NCBI GenBank assembly: GCA_003532555.1 | Contig: DOEU01000052.1 | Coordinates: 1-24,053 of the forward strand | Origin: Verrucomicrobiota bacterium | Lineage (GTDB): Bacteria > Verrucomicrobiota > Kiritimatiellia > Kiritimatiellales > Pontiellaceae | Reading direction: 5' to 3' | Length of the DNA: 24,053 nt | Part shown: piece by piece, positions 1 through 8,056 of the stretch | Position numbering within the stretch: the first letter of the stretch is position 1 | How the letters are laid out: every line of letters starts with the position of its first letter | Notes under the pieces: model-generated | The model's database searches: none | What the model was told of the DNA's origin: nothing | What the model saw: the letters and a program-made list of their open reading frames with translations, nothing else | Program-made: the position numbers and the translations under genes

Positions 1-444
1 GCAGGGATCCCTTTTTATTCCAATAGTTCAAATCCAGATCGAATAGAAATAAGTAATATGACTACTCAATCTGTATTCATTGACTCAATATATTTGACTG
101 ATCAAGAGCCTCTCAACTACGTATCAGATTTTGATGGAGACTCTTTACCCGATTGGTGGGAAAAAAAATATTTTGGCACTATTACAAGCGCAAATTCGAA
201 TGAAGTAAATATTAACTCATATCGAGCAGGACTAGCTCCTGACGAAGTTTTTTCTCTTACTGGATTTCCACCAGATTGGTTAAGTCAGCCTAGTAGAATA
301 TATTCTATATATTCGACAACGAATCTTTTAGAAAATTTTACACTCATGACCAACCAACTCTATGGCAGTCCGGACTTTGATGAGATTTTACAAGAAGATT
401 CTATTTCAACCTTTTATAGGGTACATGTTGATCTTGATTTTTGA
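1..444 (+). CDS. C-terminal fragment of a large secreted repeat/lectin-like protein (5' truncated)
   Basis: The frame is open from the first base to a TGA at 442-444, so this is the 3' end of a longer gene cut by the window edge; the ATG at 58 is internal. The visible ~147 residues start with a beta-rich stretch (PDRIEISNM...VFIDSIYLTD), as at the end of a carbohydrate-binding beta-sandwich. Then comes the acidic motif DFDGDSLPDWWEKKYFG, which resembles a calcium-binding thrombospondin type-3-like linker very common near the C-terminus of exported proteins in Verrucomicrobiota and Kiritimatiellota. The last part (IYSIYSTTNLLENFT...TFYRVHVDLDF) resembles the small C-terminal beta domain that follows such linkers. 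The catalytic or binding part lies outside the window, so no substrate can be named. A surface or secreted protein is inferred from these motifs only. Confidence 0.7.
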   Translation, partial: AGIPFYSNSSNPDRIEISNMTTQSVFIDSIYLTDQEPLNYVSDFDGDSLPDWWEKKYFGTITSANSNEVNINSYRAGLAPDEVFSLTGFPPDWLSQPSRIYSIYSTTNLLENFTLMTNQLYGSPDFDEILQEDSISTFYRVHVDLDF

Positions 445-555
445 AGAAACTAATAGGTCGTATTGTGCAATCTTTTGGGCGGTTTTTGATATTAGGAATA
501 CGAATGGGAATAGTTACAATTGAATTATTAATAGCTTAGAGTTTTAAGAGAATAT

Positions 556-3009
556 ATGAATGATAACGAAACAATACTTACTTCTGGTTCAGAATCTAGA
601 AGTGCCTTGCGATCTGTAGCATTTAAAGATGTGATACTTGAGGATTCTTTTTGGCTCCCCCGCTTAAAAACCCAGAAAAATACAACGCTGCCTTTTGCTT
701 TAGAGAAAACAAAGATTGCAGTTGAGAATCTTAAAAAATGTGGATCTTATTTAAGGGGTAATAGTTCAGATCTGCCTTTTCCTCATCGATTTCTATCATC
801 TGATTTATACAAGGTTATGGAGGGTGCTGCTTATCTTCTAATGATTGAAAAAGATCAAGAGTTAGAAGAGAAAATGGATGAGATAATTTCTACTATCGAA
901 AGAGCCCAAAAAGACGATGGATATTTATATGTTGCTCATATCTGTAATATTGCAGTCGAACAAGAGATGGGTAATCAACCCTATTCATATGTGCTTCATA
1001 GTCATGAACTTTATAATTTAGGGCATCTATATGAAGCTGCAGTTGCTTATTATTTAGCAACCGGAAAACGAAGCTGGTTAAATATAGCAGAAAAAAGTGC
1101 AAAACATGTCAATGATGTTTTTTTTAAGGGACATGTAAATTACAATGACGGAATACCTGTAAATCAAGCCCCTGGTCATCAAGAAATAGAAATAGGTCTC
1201 TGTAAATTATACGATGTGACGGGCAAAAATCTTTATTTAGAGATGGCACGCCGATTCTTGGACATTCGCGGTGTGAGCTTTAAATTAGATGAAAATGGGA
1301 CGGGAGTAATGTCACCTGAATATGCCCAACAGCATAAGCCTGTTATCAAGCAAGAAGAAGCTGTAGGTCATGCCGTTCGAGCGGGTTATATGTATGCTGC
1401 AATGGCTGATGTTGGAGTATTAATGCAGGATGATGTTTATGATGCAGTATTGAATAAGATTTGGACAAATCTAACTGATACTAAAATGCATATTACAGGA
1501 GGCCTTGGAGCGATTCATGGTATTGAGGGATTTGGTAAACCTTATGATTTGCCGAATAAAAATGCATACAATGAAACCTGCGCAGCAATTGCGAATGTAT
1601 TATTTAACTACCGAATGTTTTTGAGGCATAAAGATGCTAAATATTTCGATGTTGCTGAAATTGCACTCCTAAATAATGCCCTCGCAGGAGTAAATTTAGC
1701 GGGAGATAGATTTTTCTATGTGAATCCATTAGAAGCCGATGGAATAAAATTATTTAATCACGGGAATGCAGGGCGTGCACCTTGGTTTGATTGCGCATGT
1801 TGCCCCTCAAATATAGCTCGAATAATGCCGCAAGTTGGTGGGTACATGTATGCAACTGATGATGATGATATCTATTGCTTGCTTTATGCAAGTAATACCG
1901 TTCGTATTAATTTGGAGAATAGAAAAATTAACTTACGCCAGGAGACAGAGTATCCTTTTGATGGAAAAATAAGATTAAGAGTATCTCTGAATGAGGCTTC
2001 AGAATTTGGTATTAGATTGCGAATACCTACGTGGATAGAAGATCAATTCTTGCCTGGGAATTTATATTCTTATTGTAATAAAAGTGAATCTAAATGGGGT
2101 ATTAGCCTGAATGGAGAAGAATTATATGCTGATTTAGAAAAAGGATTTGCAGTAGTTCGTAGGCGTTGGAATGATGGTGATCTAATTGAGTTAAATCTAC
2201 CTATGCCAATTAGATATACGAAGTGCTCGCCTGAAGTCATTGATAATAGGAATCGATTAGCTATCACGCGTGGACCTCTTGTTTACTGTGCTGAAGAGAT
2301 TGATAATGCTGGAGAGATTCAGCGCTTCTTCTTACCGCCATCAGCAGAAAAAATCTATACAGATTATTATGAAATTCAAGAGCCACCATTGAAAGGAATG
2401 ATTGGTCTGTCTGTTGCAGCCAATAAAATAGTATATGAGTCTGTTGACGAAGAAAATATGAACCTTATTCCCTACTTTGCATGGAATAATCGTGGGAATG
2501 CGACTATGAATGTTTGGTTCCCATGTAACAAAGAGAATGCAGCAAGCTCTCTTCATGAGGTTAAATATAATAAAGATAAATTTGGAGATATTTTTGTTAC
2601 AAGTTGTTCAAAAGATGGAGATAAAGAGGCTTTAAGTAATGGAGAACGACCGCAGCATTCTGCAGATCCCACTATATCAAAGTGGATAAGTGAAAGTAAC
2701 AGTCAGCAAAATCAACTAGTTGAAATGAAGTTTAAGTTAGCCCAAAGAGTTGAGAGCCTTGGAGTTTATTGGGCTGATGACAACATTAATGTTTTCGTTC
2801 CAAAGAGTTGGTCACTAAGCTATTTAAAGAATGGGATTTGGCATCCATTTGAACTATATGTCACGGATTTTTTTGGCATCAATAAAGACATGTACATTGT
2901 TGTTCATCCTTCATCCACGCTTGTATGCGATGGGTTACGTTTATCAATAAAACCACAAATTAATAAGCAAGTAGGGATTCTTGACATGGATTTAGATATC
3001 AGAAATTAA
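556..3009 (+). CDS. GH127 family beta-L-arabinofuranosidase (DUF1680)
   Basis: Predicted retaining beta-L-arabinofuranosidase of family GH127 (817 aa; the family is usually 600-800), which removes beta-L-arabinofuranose from plant or algal glycans. Residues about 20-430 form the (alpha/alpha)6 barrel. The zinc and catalytic set is visible: E324 in GIEGFG (acid/base), E340 and C342 in NETCAA, and C415-C416 in FDCACCPSN, with C415 the expected cysteine nucleophile. The E324-E340 spacing and the Cys pair match the characterised enzyme HypBA1 with a two-residue offset. Residues about 430-600 form a beta-sandwich, and the last ~200 residues another beta-rich region. There is no signal peptide, so a cytoplasmic enzyme acting on imported oligosaccharides is likely. 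The start ATG follows AAGAG closely. The gene is markedly AT-rich compared with the window. It stands alone, 17 bp from the convergent htpG. Confidence 0.88.
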   Translation: MNDNETILTSGSESRSALRSVAFKDVILEDSFWLPRLKTQKNTTLPFALEKTKIAVENLKKCGSYLRGNSSDLPFPHRFLSSDLYKVMEGAAYLLMIEKDQELEEKMDEIISTIERAQKDDGYLYVAHICNIAVEQEMGNQPYSYVLHSHELYNLGHLYEAAVAYYLATGKRSWLNIAEKSAKHVNDVFFKGHVNYNDGIPVNQAPGHQEIEIGLCKLYDVTGKNLYLEMARRFLDIRGVSFKLDENGTGVMSPEYAQQHKPVIKQEEAVGHAVRAGYMYAAMADVGVLMQDDVYDAVLNKIWTNLTDTKMHITGGLGAIHGIEGFGKPYDLPNKNAYNETCAAIANVLFNYRMFLRHKDAKYFDVAEIALLNNALAGVNLAGDRFFYVNPLEADGIKLFNHGNAGRAPWFDCACCPSNIARIMPQVGGYMYATDDDDIYCLLYASNTVRINLENRKINLRQETEYPFDGKIRLRVSLNEASEFGIRLRIPTWIEDQFLPGNLYSYCNKSESKWGISLNGEELYADLEKGFAVVRRRWNDGDLIELNLPMPIRYTKCSPEVIDNRNRLAITRGPLVYCAEEIDNAGEIQRFFLPPSAEKIYTDYYEIQEPPLKGMIGLSVAANKIVYESVDEENMNLIPYFAWNNRGNATMNVWFPCNKENAASSLHEVKYNKDKFGDIFVTSCSKDGDKEALSNGERPQHSADPTISKWISESNSQQNQLVEMKFKLAQRVESLGVYWADDNINVFVPKSWSLSYLKNGIWHPFELYVTDFFGINKDMYIVVHPSSTLVCDGLRLSIKPQINKQVGILDMDLDIRN

Positions 3010-3026
3010 CCCTGTTTTTTTATTTT

Positions 3027-4889
3027 TTAATCAGCCACTAATAGTTGATTTAATCTTTTTGCAAATGCTGAAGGATCTTTGAGCTTTGCTCCAGATGCAA
3101 GAATCGCTTGATCGTGTAATAGTTTTGTAAGCGCCTCTGCTTTTGGATCTTTTGCATCGGCAGCATGTAGAGCTTGGACTTGTTGCACTACTGGATGCTC
3201 GGGATTAAGTTCAAGTACACTTTCATGTTCAGGAACTGGTTGGCCCATACGTCGCATCATTTCTTCGATGTGAGGGCTCATGGTATGTTCATCACCAACA
3301 AGCACAGCTGCAGAGTCTTTTAAGCGAGTCGTAAGTTTCACTTCCTTGACTCCATCGAGTAGCTCCTTTGCGAAACCGATATACCCCTCATAGGTTTTCT
3401 CTTCTTCTTTGAGTGCTTCAGTGTCATCTTGTTCGCCTTTATTGACAGCTTTGAGTTTTTTTCCTTTGAATTCCATAAGTTGTGGCATGACAAAATCGTC
3501 GATAGGATCTGTCATGAGGAGAACTTCTTTTCCGTCAGCTTTGTAACTTTCGAGATAAGGAGAATTAGCTATTTGTTCCCGATTCTCTCCAGCTAAGTAG
3601 AGGATCTCGTCCTGATCATCACTCATGTTTTCAATGTAGTTGGCGAGTGTTGTTTTTTCGCCAGGATTTTTTGCGGTGCTTTCAAAAAGGAGTAAGTCAG
3701 CAATCTTTTCTTTGTTTGACCAGTCGGATTGCAATCCTTCTTTCAGAAGTGTACCGAACTCTTCATGCAGTCCGCTGAATTTCTCAAAATCTTTTTCTTT
3801 AATTTGGGTAAGTGTTTTGAGGATACGGCTCACAAGATTATTACGAATTTTTTCCAGTTGAGGATTCTCTTGTAGAATTTCACGAGATACGTTCAGGGGT
3901 AGATCAGATGCATCAACTACACCTTTAACGAATCGGAGATAGCCTGGTAAAAGATTATCGAATTCATTAGAAATAAACACCCGTTGCACATACAGATTAA
4001 GATGTGCTTTCGGATCGTTATTCATCATGAGATCAAAAGGTCTTTTTTCAGGAATAAAGAGGAGGGCTTTGAACTCAATGGCACCTTCAGCATTGTAATG
4101 AATAGTTTCAGCGGGATCGTTCATGTCGTGCGAAAGGTGTTTGTAGAATTCACCATACTCTTCTGGTTTGATTTCATTTTTAGGTCGAAGCCAGATAGCT
4201 TTTTGCGAATTAATTTGCTCTTCTTTTTCTTCTTCTACATCACTCTCCTCATCCTTTTTCATGGTAATTATTGTTACAGGATGTTCTAGAAAATCAGAAA
4301 ATTTCTTTACAGTAGATCGAATAGTCCACTCGTTTAGAAATTCCTTTGCATCTTCTTTGAGGTGTAAAGTAATCGTAGTCCCGCGATCAGGTTTCTCTAA
4401 ATCATCTAAGGTAAATTTACCTGTTCCTTTTGAAGTCCACCTAACTCCTTCAGATCCATGTGTTTTCGTATCAACTACGACCTCATCTGCCACCATGAAA
4501 GAGGCATAAAATCCAACACCGAATTGACCAATAAGTTCAGGATTTTCTTTTAAATCAGCTTCTTGTGCTCGAGCTAAGAAAGCTTTGGTTCCTGAATGAG
4601 CAATAGTTCCAAGGTTTTCAATAACATCATCTCGGTTCATGCCAATGCCGTTATCACTTAATGTAAGCGTACCAGCTGCTTCATCGGCACGTATCGTAAT
4701 CTTCCAATCAGTATTATCTTCAAGACAATCGGAGTTCGTAAGTCCTTGAAAGCGGATCTTATCTATTGCATCACAAGCATTAGAAATTAATTCACGAAGG
4801 AAAACTTCCCGATGAGAATATAGAGAGTGTGTAATGAGGTGTAAAAGCTGCTCAAGCTCAGTTTTGAATTTCATTGTTTTCTTAGCCAT
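3027..4889 (-). CDS. htpG: Molecular chaperone HtpG (bacterial Hsp90)
   Basis: ATP-dependent homodimeric cytosolic chaperone, 620 aa (E. coli HtpG is 624). The N-terminal GHKL ATPase domain shows ELISNACDAIDK with catalytic E33 and Mg/ATP ligand N37, SDNGIGM with D79, GTIAHSGTKAF as the lid, and GQFGVGFYASFMVAD at about 121-135. The middle domain carries NDPKAHLNLYVQRVFI and LPLNVSREILQENPQL, which are strongly conserved in the family. The C-terminal dimerisation domain is complete. A very acidic loop (about 210-226, KKDEESDVEEEKEEQ) joins the N and middle domains, as in many Hsp90s. A strong AGGAGG lies six bases before the ATG but partly inside a hairpin; a sigma-32-like promoter precedes it (both listed separately). 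It lies 69 bp downstream of queA on the same strand, and its 3' end faces the GH127 gene. Confidence 0.97.
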   Translation of the reverse strand: MAKKTMKFKTELEQLLHLITHSLYSHREVFLRELISNACDAIDKIRFQGLTNSDCLEDNTDWKITIRADEAAGTLTLSDNGIGMNRDDVIENLGTIAHSGTKAFLARAQEADLKENPELIGQFGVGFYASFMVADEVVVDTKTHGSEGVRWTSKGTGKFTLDDLEKPDRGTTITLHLKEDAKEFLNEWTIRSTVKKFSDFLEHPVTIITMKKDEESDVEEEKEEQINSQKAIWLRPKNEIKPEEYGEFYKHLSHDMNDPAETIHYNAEGAIEFKALLFIPEKRPFDLMMNNDPKAHLNLYVQRVFISNEFDNLLPGYLRFVKGVVDASDLPLNVSREILQENPQLEKIRNNLVSRILKTLTQIKEKDFEKFSGLHEEFGTLLKEGLQSDWSNKEKIADLLLFESTAKNPGEKTTLANYIENMSDDQDEILYLAGENREQIANSPYLESYKADGKEVLLMTDPIDDFVMPQLMEFKGKKLKAVNKGEQDDTEALKEEEKTYEGYIGFAKELLDGVKEVKLTTRLKDSAAVLVGDEHTMSPHIEEMMRRMGQPVPEHESVLELNPEHPVVQQVQALHAADAKDPKAEALTKLLHDQAILASGAKLKDPSAFAKRLNQLLVAD

Positions 4890-4890
4890 G

Positions 4891-4919
4891 TGTCTCCTCC
4901 TGTTTTCTTCAAGGAGACA
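4891..4919 (-). promoter_or_regulatory. Hairpin masking the htpG Shine-Dalgarno (candidate RNA thermometer)
   Basis: Seen on the - strand: TGTCTCCT (4919-4912), a 13-base loop, then AGGAGACA (4898-4891), an exact 8-bp inverted repeat. The 3' arm ends one base before the htpG ATG and includes half of the AGGAGG Shine-Dalgarno (4901-4896). Formed in mRNA, this stem would hide the ribosome binding site. Because htpG is a heat-shock gene, a temperature-melted switch is a reasonable inference. Its function is unproven, and an arm rich in purines will find a CTCC partner somewhat easily by chance. Confidence 0.4.
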
Positions 4920-4924
4920 GAACT

Positions 4925-4952
4925 TAATGGAGCTTTAAGCGAGGTTCAAGCC
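4925..4952 (-). promoter_or_regulatory. Candidate sigma-32-like heat-shock promoter of htpG
   Basis: On the - strand, GGCTTGAA (4952-4945) is followed by 12 bases and then CTCCATTA (4932-4925). The first box equals the -35 core of RpoH promoters (CTTGAA), and the second is close to the -10 CCCCATtTa. The spacer is one base shorter than the usual 13-15. A transcript would start about 6-8 bases downstream, right at the 5' edge of the hairpin at 4919-4891. It lies just after the queA stop codon. The consensus is the proteobacterial one, and its validity in this phylum is assumed. Confidence 0.4.
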
Positions 4953-4958
4953 TCTGTT

Positions 4959-5984
4959 TTAGACAATTAACATGCAATCGCCATAGCTGAAAAAACGATA
5001 ATTCTTAGATACAGCCTCCTTGTAGGTATGTAGGAGAGTTTTTCGGTCTGTAAATGCGGCCATCATCATTAGTAGAGTGGACTTGGGTAAGTGAAAGTTG
5101 GTTAAAATACCATCAGTGTGTTGGAAAGTGTAAGGGGGGTAAATAAAGATGTCGGTGGAACCTGAAAAGGGTTTAAGGCTTGGCAGACTTTCAAGAGTAC
5201 GGACTGAGGTAGAGCCCACAGCAATAATGCGGCCACCTTTTTCACGCGTGTGGCAAAGTTGTTTAGCAGTTGAAGAACTTATCTCACAGCGCTCGGCATG
5301 CATAGTGTGGTCCGTGATGATTTTTGCAGTAACAGGACGGAAGGTGCCAAGTCCGACATGTAGAGTGAGTTCGCAATTGTTGATTCCTTCTTGTTTAAGT
5401 TTATCTAGAAGTTCAGGGGTAAAGTGAAGTCCTGCAGTAGGAGCTGCTGCTGCTCCAGGTTTTCTGGCATAAACAGTTTGGTAGCGTTCGCGGTCAGAAG
5501 TATATGCATCAGGTGTGGCTCGATGTATGTAAGGAGGAAGAGGTGGTAGACCATGTTCATCAAGGAGTTCAAGAAGTGGTTTTTCAGATTTGAAGTGTAG
5601 AAGAGCTTCGCCTTCCTTACCGTTTTCTATCATAACTGCATGTAGTTTGCCATTGCAGAAGATCAGGTTTGAACCAGGGATGGGTCGTCGAGAGCTTTTT
5701 AGGAGAACACGCCAATATTCAGGTTTATCCTCATTGAGCAGAAGGATTTCAATTTTTCCACCTGTTTGTTTCTTTCCGAAGAGCCGAGCAGGAATGACTT
5801 TGGTGTTATTGAGCACAAGGCAGTCCTTGGGAGTTAGATAATCACCGATCTCTCGGATAGTACGGTGTTCAATATCACCTGTTTCCCGGTGAAGAACGAG
5901 CATCCGAGAGGCATCTCGTTGTTCCATAGGTTGTTGTGCAATTAGTTGATCGGGTAGATCATAATTGAAGAGTGCCGTTTCCAT
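4959..5984 (-). CDS. queA: S-adenosylmethionine:tRNA ribosyltransferase-isomerase QueA
   Basis: Transfers and isomerises the ribosyl group of S-adenosylmethionine onto preQ1 at position 34 of GUN-anticodon tRNAs, forming epoxyqueuosine. The 341 aa agree with the usual ~345. Family signatures are visible: FNYDLPDQLIAQQP at the N-terminus, LVLNNTKVIPARLFG, HVGLGTFRPV, the loop VGSTSVRTLES, and FHLPKSTLLMMMAAF near the C-terminus. The ATG start has no strong Shine-Dalgarno but begins at the conserved N-terminus. The gene is divergent from purD, and htpG follows on the same strand. No other queuosine gene is in the window. Confidence 0.96.
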   Translation of the reverse strand: METALFNYDLPDQLIAQQPMEQRDASRMLVLHRETGDIEHRTIREIGDYLTPKDCLVLNNTKVIPARLFGKKQTGGKIEILLLNEDKPEYWRVLLKSSRRPIPGSNLIFCNGKLHAVMIENGKEGEALLHFKSEKPLLELLDEHGLPPLPPYIHRATPDAYTSDRERYQTVYARKPGAAAAPTAGLHFTPELLDKLKQEGINNCELTLHVGLGTFRPVTAKIITDHTMHAERCEISSSTAKQLCHTREKGGRIIAVGSTSVRTLESLPSLKPFSGSTDIFIYPPYTFQHTDGILTNFHLPKSTLLMMMAAFTDRKTLLHTYKEAVSKNYRFFSYGDCMLIV

Positions 5985-6015
5985 GATTGCTAGGGATAGC
6001 GGATTGAAGACGCAG

Positions 6016-6044
6016 GTGATAGAAAAAAGGGGATATTACCTCAA
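6016..6044 (-). promoter_or_regulatory. Putative sigma-70-type promoter of queA
   Basis: On the - strand, TTGAGG (6044-6039), a 17-base spacer and TATCAC (6021-6016) give 4/6 matches in each box. It would start transcription about 25 bases before the queA ATG, in the 125-bp divergent gap. This rests on a visual match to the consensus only. Confidence 0.35.
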
Positions 6045-6057
6045 TTTGAAATTGTAG

Positions 6058-6086
6058 TTTTCATCTTAGGCTTGGGTGAGTATATT
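6058..6086 (+). promoter_or_regulatory. Putative sigma-70-type promoter of purD-purE
   Basis: TTTTCA (6058-6063), a 17-base spacer and TATATT (6081-6086) lie 23 bases before the purD ATG, with AAGGAG (6096-6101) between them. The -10 box matches 5/6. No PurR-type operator and no purine riboswitch fold was seen in the short leader. Confidence 0.4.
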
Positions 6087-6109
6087 GCGTGCTTTAAGGA
6101 GTTTCTTAA

Positions 6110-7396
6110 ATGAAAATTTTAGTGATTGGTAGTGGCGGTCGTGAGCATGCATTGGTATGGAAATTAGCGAATGATTCTACGCAGCCTGAAATGTATTGTG
6201 CACCAGGTAATGCTGGCACGGCTGAGTTGGGCTTAAATGTGAACCTTGCGGCAACTGATCTTGAAGGGATTTGTCATTGGTGTCGTTCGAAACGTCCGGA
6301 TTTGGTGGTTATTGGTCCGGAAGCTCCATTGTGTGCAGGATTAACAGATCGCTTGGAGTTAGATGGAATACGTGTATTTGGTCCTAATCAGGCAGCAGCT
6401 GAACTAGAGGGAAGTAAAGAATTTGCAAAAGAGGTTATGGCTTCAGCTGGGGTGCCTACTTCGGCTTATAGAAGTTTTACGGATGCAGATAAGGCTTGTG
6501 CGTATGTGCGGAAACACGGTGCTCCGATTGTGGTGAAAGCAGATGGGTTGGCAGCGGGAAAAGGAGTGACGGTAGCTGAGACTATTGATCAGGCTGAGGA
6601 TGCAATTCGAGATGCATTAGAGGGTAATGCATTTGGTTCAGCGGGCTGTCGTGTAGTTGTTGAAGATTTTCTGGTTGGTGAAGAGGCATCGATTTTGGCA
6701 CTTATTGATGGAGAGAATATTGCACTGCTTGCCTCTTCACAGGATCATAAGCGTATATTTGAGAAAGATGAAGGACCTAATACTGGTGGAATGGGGGCAT
6801 ATTCACCAGCTTCAATCGTGAACGATATCGTGCGAGAAAAAGTAATTCATGAAGTGTATGAACCTATTTTAGCGGAGTTAAAGCGACGGGGAATTATTTA
6901 TAAGGGAGTATTGTACGCGGGTCTTATGATACATGATAATCAGCCTTCGGTAGTAGAGTTTAATTGTCGGTTTGGAGACCCTGAAACACAGGCTGTTATA
7001 GCGCGTTGGAACGGAGATATGCTACCGGCGCTGGATGCAGTGATTGATGGAACATTATCAAATAATCTAATTAATTGGAAACCGCAGCCAAGTGCTTGTG
7101 TTGTGATGGTGGCAGGAGGTTATCCAGGTGCATACTCGAAGGGACTTCCAATTGGAAATATTGCTCTTGCGAATGAGGTCCAAGATACGGTGGTCTTTCA
7201 TGCCGGAACTGCTTTGGAGGAGAAAGAGATTGTTACGGCAGGTGGACGCGTATTAGGAATAACTTCAATAGGAGATGATCTCGAAGATGCACTCTCAAAA
7301 GCTTATATTGCTGTCGAGACAATCAGTTATCAGGGTGCTTTTTATCGAAACGATATTGGTCACAGAGAATTAAGGAGAATAATAGATGGCAAGTAA
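6110..7396 (+). CDS. purD: Phosphoribosylamine-glycine ligase PurD (GAR synthetase)
   Basis: Catalyses ATP + 5-phosphoribosylamine + glycine -> GAR, the second step of de novo purine synthesis. The 428 aa are typical of a monofunctional PurD. The sequence opens with the pre-ATP-grasp motif LVIGSGGREHALVWKL (4-19). GPEAPLC lies at 69-75. The ATP-grasp core has VVKADGLAAGKGV (141-153), DHKRIFEKDEGPNTGGMGAYSP (212-233) and the metal/ATP motif EFNCRFGDPETQ (283-294). The C-terminal domain is complete. AAGGAG eight bases before the ATG fixes the start. The stop overlaps the purE start by 11 bases, so the two are co-translated. Confidence 0.97.
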   Translation: MKILVIGSGGREHALVWKLANDSTQPEMYCAPGNAGTAELGLNVNLAATDLEGICHWCRSKRPDLVVIGPEAPLCAGLTDRLELDGIRVFGPNQAAAELEGSKEFAKEVMASAGVPTSAYRSFTDADKACAYVRKHGAPIVVKADGLAAGKGVTVAETIDQAEDAIRDALEGNAFGSAGCRVVVEDFLVGEEASILALIDGENIALLASSQDHKRIFEKDEGPNTGGMGAYSPASIVNDIVREKVIHEVYEPILAELKRRGIIYKGVLYAGLMIHDNQPSVVEFNCRFGDPETQAVIARWNGDMLPALDAVIDGTLSNNLINWKPQPSACVVMVAGGYPGAYSKGLPIGNIALANEVQDTVVFHAGTALEEKEIVTAGGRVLGITSIGDDLEDALSKAYIAVETISYQGAFYRNDIGHRELRRIIDGK

Positions 7397-7898
7397 GAAA
7401 CCAACAGTAGCAATTGTAATGGGAAGTAAAACAGATTGGACTACCTTAGAGCATACGGTCAAGACGTTGAAAGAATTTGGCGTAGAGAGTACTGTAAAAG
7501 TAATGTCGGCCCATCGAACGCCGCACGAAGCAACTGCCTTTGCTGAAGACGCGGCAAAGAGCGGGTATAAAGTAATTATTGGTGCAGCTGGTGGAGCAGC
7601 TCATTTATGTGGAGTTTTAGCTGGGCATACAACGCTTCCAGTAATTGGAATCCCTGTAACAGGGTGGGCTTTAGATGGATTAGATTCCTTGCTCTCAACT
7701 GTTCAGATGCCTAAAGGGGTGCCGGTCGCTACGGTAGCTATTGGGAAAGCGGGTGCAATTAATGCGGCAATATTAGCTGTACAAATTATGGGCACTGCTG
7801 ATGCAGCCTTGCGTCGTAAAATGAAGGCTTATAAGAAAAAAATGGCTGCTGATGTCTTAGCATCGGACGCAGAATTACAAGCAGAGTTGAACGGTTGA
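7386..7898 (+). CDS. purE: 5-(carboxyamino)imidazole ribonucleotide mutase PurE (class I)
   Basis: Converts N5-CAIR to CAIR in purine synthesis; class I enzymes are homo-octamers and usually depend on PurK, which is not in this window. The 170 aa show GSKTDW (13-18), MSAHRTP (40-46) with the catalytic histidine, the glycine-rich IIGAAGGAAHLCGVLA (64-79), and LDSLLSTVQMPKGVPVATVAIG (99-120). The ATG lies inside the last codons of purD, with AAGGAG at 7372-7377 and an eight-base spacer. A perfect-palindrome terminator begins 26 bases after its stop. Confidence 0.96.
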   Translation: MASKKPTVAIVMGSKTDWTTLEHTVKTLKEFGVESTVKVMSAHRTPHEATAFAEDAAKSGYKVIIGAAGGAAHLCGVLAGHTTLPVIGIPVTGWALDGLDSLLSTVQMPKGVPVATVAIGKAGAINAAILAVQIMGTADAALRRKMKAYKKKMAADVLASDAELQAELNG

Positions 7899-7906
7899 GT
7901 AAATAC

Positions 7907-7922
7907 CTGTTTTATAAAACAG
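7907..7922 (+). repeat. 16-bp perfect palindrome upstream of the purE terminator
   Basis: CTGTTTTATAAAACAG equals its own reverse complement. Its left edge ACCTGTT (7905-7911) is also complementary to AACAGGT (7925-7931), which is the left arm of the terminator that follows. The region can therefore fold into alternative, mutually exclusive hairpins. Confidence 0.6.
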
Positions 7923-7924
7923 AT

Positions 7925-7955
7925 AACAGGTTCTTAATTAAGAACCTGTTTTTTT
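7925..7955 (+). terminator. Rho-independent terminator of purD-purE
   Basis: A perfect 26-bp palindrome at 7925-7950 (left half AACAGGTTCTTAA) is followed directly by a T run at 7949-7955. The position, 26 bp after the purE stop and before a convergent gene, fits transcription termination for purDE. The A-rich sequence on the other side is weak, so a role for the - strand is less clear. Confidence 0.85.
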
Positions 7956-8056
7956 ATAATATGAAACAATAAGAACCAGTGAAGTTATTACAGGTAATAT
8001 CTGAAAAAGCGTAGTGACTTTATTTTTAATTCAATTTCGCTAATGATTATTATCAA

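Noticed and set aside
3010..3026. T-rich gap between the GH127 gene and htpG as a terminator
   Set aside because: There is a T run but no stem before it on either strand.
3640..4509. Several + frames of 73-113 codons inside htpG
   Set aside because: Antisense shadows of htpG; low complexity (Ser/Phe-rich) and no ribosome binding sites.
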